DNA of 64,000 nucleotides from Calliopum simillimum (lineage: Eukaryota; Arthropoda; Insecta; Diptera; Lauxaniidae), in contig OX638371.1 in the NCBI GenBank assembly GCA_951812925.1, positions 85,073,697 to 85,137,696 of the forward strand, written 5' to 3'. A model generated the notes under the pieces. It made no database searches. It saw nothing but the letters and a program-made list of their open reading frames with translations, and was not told the DNA's origin. Shown here one piece after another: positions 57,578-64,000 of the stretch; position 1 is the stretch's first letter; each line of letters starts with the position of its first letter. The position numbers were made by a program, and so were the translations under genes.

Positions 57578-59090
57578 ATGTATTTCATCAATATGCGAAT
57601 TTCAAGCATAACTTATTCTTTTCTATACGTCACAGCTTGATGATTTGAACGCGATCTATTGAAATTATGATCGCTGCGGGACTTCCACCAACCACCGACC
57701 GTGCCAAATACTTTTAACAACCGATCAAGCCAAGAAACGACGCGACCGACCGATCAATTGGTCTAGTGAATATTTTGTAAATTGTTCGCAATGTGCGATC
57801 ATGCGGAATTGGTATTTTGAATAAATCGATTTAAGCCAACGAAAGGGAGAGAGACCGCAAAACGTAACAATACTTTGCAATTGAGATCGAGAACATGAAC
57901 CCATTTGATCCAATGACAATATGAATGATGAGAATGCGTTGAGTTGGAAATAAATGAAAACGAGGTATTTTTTATTTTTGTTCTTTCCACTCAATTACAA
58001 AATTGATTTATTAACTATGTGGGTGGCCATTCAGCTAATTGATGGCAACGACTCATTTGCTACAGAATGAGACGTATTTTTTTTTTGCATTTTGTCTGGA
58101 ATTCATATGCATTTCGTTGTTGGAGTAATTTCATCAAACCAATGGATAAAAAGGGATTTTGAAAACTGCTTGTTATGAAAGAACCATCTTTTATAAGACA
58201 TATAGTTCACTTTTGAGTTTTGTTTAAAAGTAAAAGTTTCAATGTTGCTTATGAAGACTAGCATTTTCCGAAAAAATTAAACCCATTTCGGCCCAGTACC
58301 TGATCCCGTTAAAATTTTTTTGTTAATTTTAGAACACTGTCCAATTTGAGTCTAATCAAGAATAATCCGTTGAATTTTTTGCATATCTGAAAGGCATTTC
58401 GAGTAACTGTTGGGATAGATATACCAGATTTGGAAGAAATCTGATTTTTGTAAATATGCAAGTCCATTTCAAAATATTATGAAATTTCACTGATATGTTG
58501 CTTTAAACGTTGTTCTATTATCATTCATATACATTCACAATCCAGTGGTCAGTCACCATGTGACCAAATGACCGCATTGGGTCATTAGTATAAAAATCCT
58601 TATTTTCAAAGATGAAATTCTGGCCTTAGAAAAAAAAAACGAGTAATATATAGTTTAGCCTTTCGAATCCATCAGCGAACATTCATATTCCAGGTCAGTG
58701 ATCACGTGATCATTTTGGTTGTTTTTTTTTTTTTTTTTTGTTTTTCAGGGATAAAATTCTAGCCTTAGCAAAAAGAAACTGCACTTAAGTAATAAGGAGT
58801 ATGGAACATGCATTATATAAACCTCATTATTTTTGAACTTTAAGGTTAGAATATCTCAAAAAACCATACGTGATAGAGCAATTCCGAGACTCGATTAACC
58901 ACCGACACATACATTGTGTGTTTTTTCAAAAATACCGTTTTTTTGATCTATTTATAGGGCGGAGTACCTACTTGCAATTTTTAAAATTATTGAAATTTGT
59001 TGCTAACGCCGGGTGTTATATAAAAAAGAAAATGTTTCCGCGGACTATCAATTAAATACTGCACAGTGGTCTAGAATGCTATTCTAGCTG
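57578..59090. other. Single-copy-looking non-coding stretch
   Basis: 57640-57900 is richer (CACCAACCACCGACCGTGCC, AACGACGCGACCGACCGATC). Overlapping short frames have no domain. Poly-T of ~20 near 58725. Confidence 0.35.
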
Positions 59091-59149
59091 GTCATAACTC
59101 TTTCCTGGTTATTTTTATAAAGAAAAATATCAGCTCTTAAGTTTTAGGG

Positions 59150-59690
59150 GTCGCTGACTCTAAATCTGAAAATGGTTTTTTAAAAATCAAAATGGCGGAT
59201 CCAAAATGACGGACAATTTTCTAAAAAATTGATTATATCACGACAAAATAATGGCTCAAGGGGTTTTTGAGGTCGCTGATTTTGAATTCGGTATCATCTA
59301 TTTTGTAAACAAAATGGCGGATCCAAAATGGCGGACAATTTTCTTAAAAATTGACTATTTCACAACAACATTGTGGCTTAGGAGTTTTTTGAGGTCGCTG
59401 ATTTTGAATTTGGTATAATTTTTTCTGTAAGCAAAATGGCTGATACAAAATGGCGGACAATTTTCATAAAAAATTGATTATATCACGACAATATGTGGCT
59501 AAGGAGGTTTTTGAGGTTGCTGATTTCGAATTTGGTATCACCTTTTTTGTAAACAAAATGGCGGACAATTTTCTTAAAAATTTACTATTTCACGACAACA
59601 TTGTGGCTTAGGAGTTTTTTGAGGTCACTGATTTCGAATTCATCTTTTTTGTAAGCAAAATAGCGGATGCAAAGTGGCGGACAAATCACG
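59150..59690 (+). repeat. Minisatellite, ~121-bp unit, five copies
   Basis: Each unit holds AAAATGGCGGATCCAAAATG or a variant, GGCGGACAATTTTCTTAAAA, CACGACAA, GTGGCTTAGGAGTTTTTTGA and GGTCGCTGATTT. Units start near 59192, 59313, 59433, 59548 and 59655; later ones are shorter. AAAATGGC is intact at least six times. Confidence 0.9.
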
Positions 59691-60000
59691 CCCATTTTCA
59701 TCAAGTGGCTTAATGATATCAATACTAACTCAGATATTAAATATTGTTGCTGTACCTGAAATATTCATATAGTTACGTCGATTTAAAATTTTGGCCTATA
59801 TGAGAGGTGCGCTTGTCCTTGATTTGATCACGCCCATTTTCACCAAGTGACTTAATGCTATCTATACTAACTCAGATATTTAATATTATTTTTGTACTTG
59901 AAATATTTACGAAGTTATAATGATCTTAAATTTTTGGTACTGTAGGAGGTGGGCGTGTCCTTGACCCGAACACGCCCATTTTCAACAAATAAATTGATCT
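59690..60000 (+). repeat. Tandem ~140-bp units with CACGCCCATTTTCA
   Basis: TCACGCCCATTTTCATCAAG, ACTAACTCAGATATTAAATA and CCTGAAATATT occur in order and again ~140 bp later, with a third ACACGCCCATTTTCAACAA at 59970. Confidence 0.8.
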
Positions 60001-60002
60001 AA

Positions 60003-60857
60003 TAGGGGAACTGATGCTATTGTGGTATAGCTAATGTTTGGGTGGAATTTGAAAGAGAACCGTTAGATCAATTTCAGCCAAATTTTTTTATGCTAATCAG
60101 TGAAGTATTGGCTACAGAATATATTTCAATAAAATGTGTGCAATTTCATTAAAAAAAGTTATTGAGCAAAATCTGAAAAAAGTCAAAAAAGCTGTTTTCA
60201 AAAAGTTGGGAGGTAATGTGGTATATATGGTTGCACAATGTGGTATATATACTGATCAGTACTTGTAAAGTGGGCTGATAATGTGGTACATATAAGTAGG
60301 GTAATGTGGTATACTTAACCATACAACCAAATATAAAGTTTGAAAGGTATGAAATAAGTTCATAATAACATTTACATTGGTTCTCAAACTCATAGTTTTT
60401 ATAAAAAAATAAACAGCAATGAAATAATGTTAAGAATAACAAGAAATATTCATATACCACATTAGCGAATCCCGACTATACCACTGGCCAATTTTTAGAA
60501 ATTACAAAATTCTAAAAATAAAATGGGAAACTTTTTGAATTTACACAGTTAAACACTTATTTCGCAATACTTAGCACTTACCTATATTGAATATAAATAA
60601 AACTTAACCAAAAAGCAACTTTTTCTTAACAACATTTTTTTGCAAAAATCCGGAAAAAAAAATCAACCACACGCGACTTAAGTTTCGTTCAACTGACACC
60701 GGGAAAGTTTTGTTTGGTACATGACAGCAACACATCCCTGGTTTTTCATGTTTTCTGATAGGATAAAAGCAGTGACGTTCGCAGGTTCTTTCCCAATTCG
60801 GAGATATGCGACCATACCACATTGAAAAACTATACCACAATAGCATCAGTTCCCCTA
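60003..60857. mobile_element. 851-bp TIR element flanked by TA
   Basis: Element 60005-60855 between TA dinucleotides. Termini GGGGAACTGATGCTATTGTG and the inverted copy; the match is ~26 bp and runs into GTATAG. In the left half AATGTGGTATA-like motifs point one way (60020, 60214, 60235, 60270, 60302). In the right half they point the other way (60452, 60478, 60815, 60830). TA flanks fit the Tc1/mariner/pogo group; no transposase. Confidence 0.85.
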
Positions 60858-61485
60858 CTATATCGGAAATTGAATTTTATTGTTTTACCTCAAACACTTT
60901 GGTTGTTATTTGTTTTACGAAACTGGAGTATAGCAAGAATACAGAAAAGTCGCTGAAGAAAAACTCATCCCAGTCCAAGAAGGGGTGTGATGGGGGAGTC
61001 AGATAAATGCGCAGAACCTTCGGAGAACCTCATATTAAATACTTACACATAAAACATATTATACGTAGTTATAGTCCACAGAGTGCAAAATTCGTAAATT
61101 TGCGAAATGAAATTAGAGATTTTTTGTGATGATCCGGATATCCTTTTTATAATAAAAAAAACTAACATCTTAGTACGCAAATCTTCAGCAAATAGATCAA
61201 GTTATTCTCACCATAAGTTTCATGAGGTAAGACTACTTAGTTTAAAAGATACACTCATTTGAACTTTCACATGTTTTAAGAGATTTTTGTCAAAAAATTA
61301 CCATTTTCTGAATTCATCAAGTTTAAGACGCGAAAACTCAAAAATGGTATTATTTCTTGGTATTCTGGTACTTGAAATATGTTATCTAGATATTTAACTC
61401 TAAATTTGTCCAAAAAAAATATTACTTTTAATACAAAAATTTTTAGAGTTATGACCGGGTAGCGCTCTCTTATAGACCATTGTGC
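60858..61485. other. Non-coding stretch
   Basis: AT-rich, no gene or repeat recognised. Confidence 0.4.
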
Positions 61486-62678
61486 GCCGCACTATGGTTT
61501 TTTTTGACAAAAAAGTGTACACAAAAATAATTTATAATTAATTAAAGGTTATACATTCACCTATCTGAAAAGATGCCTGCTTTTTCCAGCATTTGATCCA
61601 CAAAATAGTGACACGCGTCGAAATCTGTTGAATTTTGAAAAAATCGATTTTTCTGTTTAAAAATGTTAGTCGCATTAACCCTTTCGACCCGGCTGGGACA
61701 ATGTATCCCAATTTACATATATATATTGTCCCAGCCGGGTCGAAAGGGTTAAAAGCAGGAGTGATAAATGAATAAATTTATATGTATTCAACCAAATCAA
61801 ATAAGATGAAATTAACTCAAAGTGAAAATGGGCGGTGCCACGCCCCGAAAACAAATTCGTCATAATCATCATATCTCCGAAACTATTAAACGCAGATAGA
61901 TAAGATTTGGTATGCTTGTAACAAGCACAGAGAGAAATAACATTCACTGAAAAAGTTGGCGATGCCACGCCCTACAAATATAAAACTTATCATGTCTCCG
62001 ATTCTATTTGAGCTATAAGGATGAATTTTGGTATATATATAAAAGGTAGTGAGTCAAATAACATTTGCTGAAAAAAAAGGCGGTACCACACCCAACAATG
62101 AATATATTCTGATTACTTGCCACTGTGCTCTATAGGAAACAAGTTCATTCATGTAGCTCTGCCTTTTGGCGTGGCACCACATATTTTTTCAGCAGACATT
62201 ATTTGTCTTGATGACTTTTGAATATAAACCGAATTTCATTCCCATGGGTCGAATAGTTTCGGAGATATGATAAGTTTTATATTTGTAGGGCGTGGCACTG
62301 CCCATTTTTCTAGTAGATGTTATTTCTCTATGTACCTATTACAAAAATGCAGAATCTTATTTATCTGCGTCTAATAGTTTCGGAGATATGATGAATTTGT
62401 TTTTGGGGCGTGGCACCGCCCATTTTCACTTTGAGTTCATTTGATCTTACTTGATTTGATTGAATACATATAAATTTATTCATTTATCACTCCTGCGTTT
62501 CAACAGATTTCGACCCGTGTCACTATTTTGTGGATCAATGCTGGAAAAAGCGGGCATCTTTTCAGATAGGTGAATGTATAACCTTTAATTTCGCGTTTAA
62601 TTTTTTTAAAGAAAATGTGTCCTTGTAGTGAATTATTTTTGTGTACACTTTTTTTTCAAAAAAAAACCATAGTGCGCC
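61486..62678. repeat. 1.2-kb palindrome of GGCGTGGCA-type repeats
   Basis: Arms mirror each other from GCACTATGGTTTTTTTTG and GTGTACAC through GGTTATACATTCACCTATCT, GATCCACAAAATAGTGACAC, GAGTGATAAATGAATAAATT and GGGCGGTGCCACGCCCCGAA to ATCATATCTCCGAAACTATT. The centre is near 62100. GGCGTGGCAC and GTGCCACGCC units repeat within each arm (61835, 61955, 62165, 62288, 62405). The left arm carries an extra ~115 bp including the TTAA MITE. Confidence 0.9.
61675..61752. mobile_element. 70-bp piggyBac-type MITE, TTAA-flanked
   Basis: TTAA at 61675-61678 and 61749-61752. The element is almost one hairpin: CCCTTTCGACCCGGCTGGGA, CAATGTATCCC, a short AT loop, then TTGTCCCAGCCGGGTCGAAA, GGG. Same family as 41416-41710. 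It sits in the left arm of the palindrome; the right arm lacks it and so shows the pre-insertion state. Confidence 0.88.
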
Positions 62679-62689
62679 GTTCCGGGGAA

Positions 62690-64000
62690 CCGTGCGGTTT
62701 GAGTCAGTTGTTTTTGGCAAAAACGTATAGCAAAAACGAAATCTACAAAGAATTTTAAGAAAACGGAGGTAAAACAATATTACCATCTGTCCTAAGCAAC
62801 ATGGGATATTTGATAATATCGATCATGTGGGGACATAAATTGCAACGTATTAATGCGTCATATTAAAGAGCCTTTAAGTCACAAGTTCAGTGATTCATGT
62901 TGCATGTTTTATTTCACAGGGTAAAGTGTTTTCTGTTGTACCAACAATTCGCGCCCACTCTCTGAATCAACAGTGTCAAACCAAAAATTGGGTCAAAATA
63001 TTGCAATGTTGCGCACACAACGCATGTCGATTGAAGCATCTTTGTAAAGTGTCCACCACTTCAGTTGCAACTTGCAGCAGTGATAAATTAAGTTGTAAAC
63101 CATAATGTTGCTGACACGATACCAGTGATATAATTATGTGCTGTATTTTTTTTTTTTCTTGTTTTTTCTGTCGGGTGAGCGATAATTATCCCATACACTT
63201 AAACAAACAGAATTGTAATTTACATTAATAAAAATGATCATAAATTTAATTTGTGTGTTTTAATGTGGCTTTGATGTAACATTTATTGTCTTTGTTTTTC
63301 ATTTATATTCAAATGTTGTTTTGTAATATCGTAAAAATAACTGTAAAATGCGTATTTTCAATTTATAAACTGCATATAATCAAAATATAACACCTTTATA
63401 TATTAAACCCACATATGTTTGTAAACCTGTTGCATTTGCAGACAGACGCACTAATTTTATTATGTCCCAATAACCAAACAACCCGACAACATCAAATTAA
63501 TATCAAACATCTGTAAATATCAACTTTATATATTTACATAATCTATTTAAATTTCATTCATATCTTCTTGGGTGATCATTGAAAAAAAAAAATTAGTTTC
63601 ATCCATAGTGCAGTCATTGCATGAAATCAATTCCAAATTGCTTTTTTCAGTTCAAAATCAAAGCGTAGGCAGCATAACCACTACACTCCACCACTGCCAG
63701 CGAATGCAATCAATATATTCATTCATTCAACCAACCACCAACCATTTATGCTGAGGCATACGTTATTCGATATTCGAGTGTTCGTAATTATCAGATATTA
63801 GCATAACGAAATTATTAGATATTTCACTTTAATTTAATGCTTAAATCTCTCATCTGCGCTGCATCAGTTCGGATCGGATTGTGTGCCATTACAAATTAGT
63901 CTCTGAGGTTAGCAATGCTTCCTACTTGAGTTTTATTTTGTATTTTTTCTTTTGAAGAAAAACGTTGTCCCAGTTTTCAAAATTTATCCTTAAACATAAC
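62690..64000. other. Non-coding stretch to window end
   Basis: A pyrimidine-containing acceptor-like TTTTATTTCACAG precedes GGTAAAGTG at 62908-62930 and an open frame runs to 63105, but the peptide matches nothing I know. Poly-T near 63148. No other feature. Confidence 0.35.

Noticed and set aside
62890..63105. Frame after an acceptor-like TTTCACAG with several cysteines
   Set aside because: No known cysteine pattern, no donor or second exon visible; left as unannotated.

Overview
The window looks like nuclear DNA of a higher fly (Brachycera; tephritid-like or calyptrate-like). The basis is AT-richness, abundant poly-A/T and CAA/GTT runs, several copies of a fly-type dispersed repeat (TATACCC-like head, CTTGATCAG, then ATAGCCATGTCCGTCTGTC), and remnants of insect transposon families. 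The species call is inference. I found no intact protein-coding gene, no rRNA and no CRISPR. The longest open frames either lie in repeats (the AAAAG microsatellite, foldbacks) or are transposase/reverse-transcriptase scraps. The window is best read as intergenic or large-intron DNA built from nested non-autonomous transposons.

Layout. 0-5.2 kb: foldback A1, a TATA/leader-like stretch, foldback B, a broken mariner. 5.2-15 kb: a fly dispersed repeat with tandem units, two foldbacks, a tRNA-like sequence, foldback A2, and a 410-bp hAT MITE with a perfect 8-bp target duplication (11663-12072). 15-20 kb: a pogo/Tigger-like transposase 3' end with a zinc finger, a non-LTR retrotransposon ORF2 fragment, an AAAAG microsatellite between two GACCAAGACC minisatellites, and a cluster of GGACATAATCCCC palindromes. 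21-27 kb: foldback C1; a 2.28-kb hAT element (22401-24677) with 8-bp target duplications, a hAT C-terminal dimerisation remnant and rearranged Tc1 pieces inside; then the first of two ~900-bp twin elements. 29-39 kb: tandem repeats, a foldback with a tRNA-like loop, repeat D1, foldback C2, the second twin element, a Helitron-like element and a 267-bp MITE. 40-46 kb: a foldback next to a TTAA-flanked piggyBac-type MITE, a short palindrome, repeat D2. 47.7-52.7 kb: a 3.2-kb array of five ~650-700-bp units (three direct, two inverted) made of ATCGAT-rich subunits, a 0.5-kb tandem duplication, repeat D3. 54.0-56.1 kb: a 2-kb palindrome with a tandem-repeat core. 56.6-62.7 kb: a 946-bp TIR element, an AAAATGGCGG minisatellite, an 851-bp TA-flanked TIR element with outward-ordered motif arrays, and a 1.2-kb palindrome carrying a 70-bp piggyBac-type MITE. 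Between these lie stretches of single-copy-looking AT-rich DNA with a few richer patches (7.6-7.8, 16.75-16.9, 20.4-21.1, 33.6-34.1, 39.1-39.4, 43.2-43.4, 46.9-47.2, 57.6-57.9 kb) that could be regulatory or flank exons, but nothing seen proves this.

No pathway joins these elements. The recurring themes are long inverted repeats (possible hairpin-RNA sources) and non-autonomous elements that repeat their own terminal motif internally, which suggests multiple transposase-binding sites.
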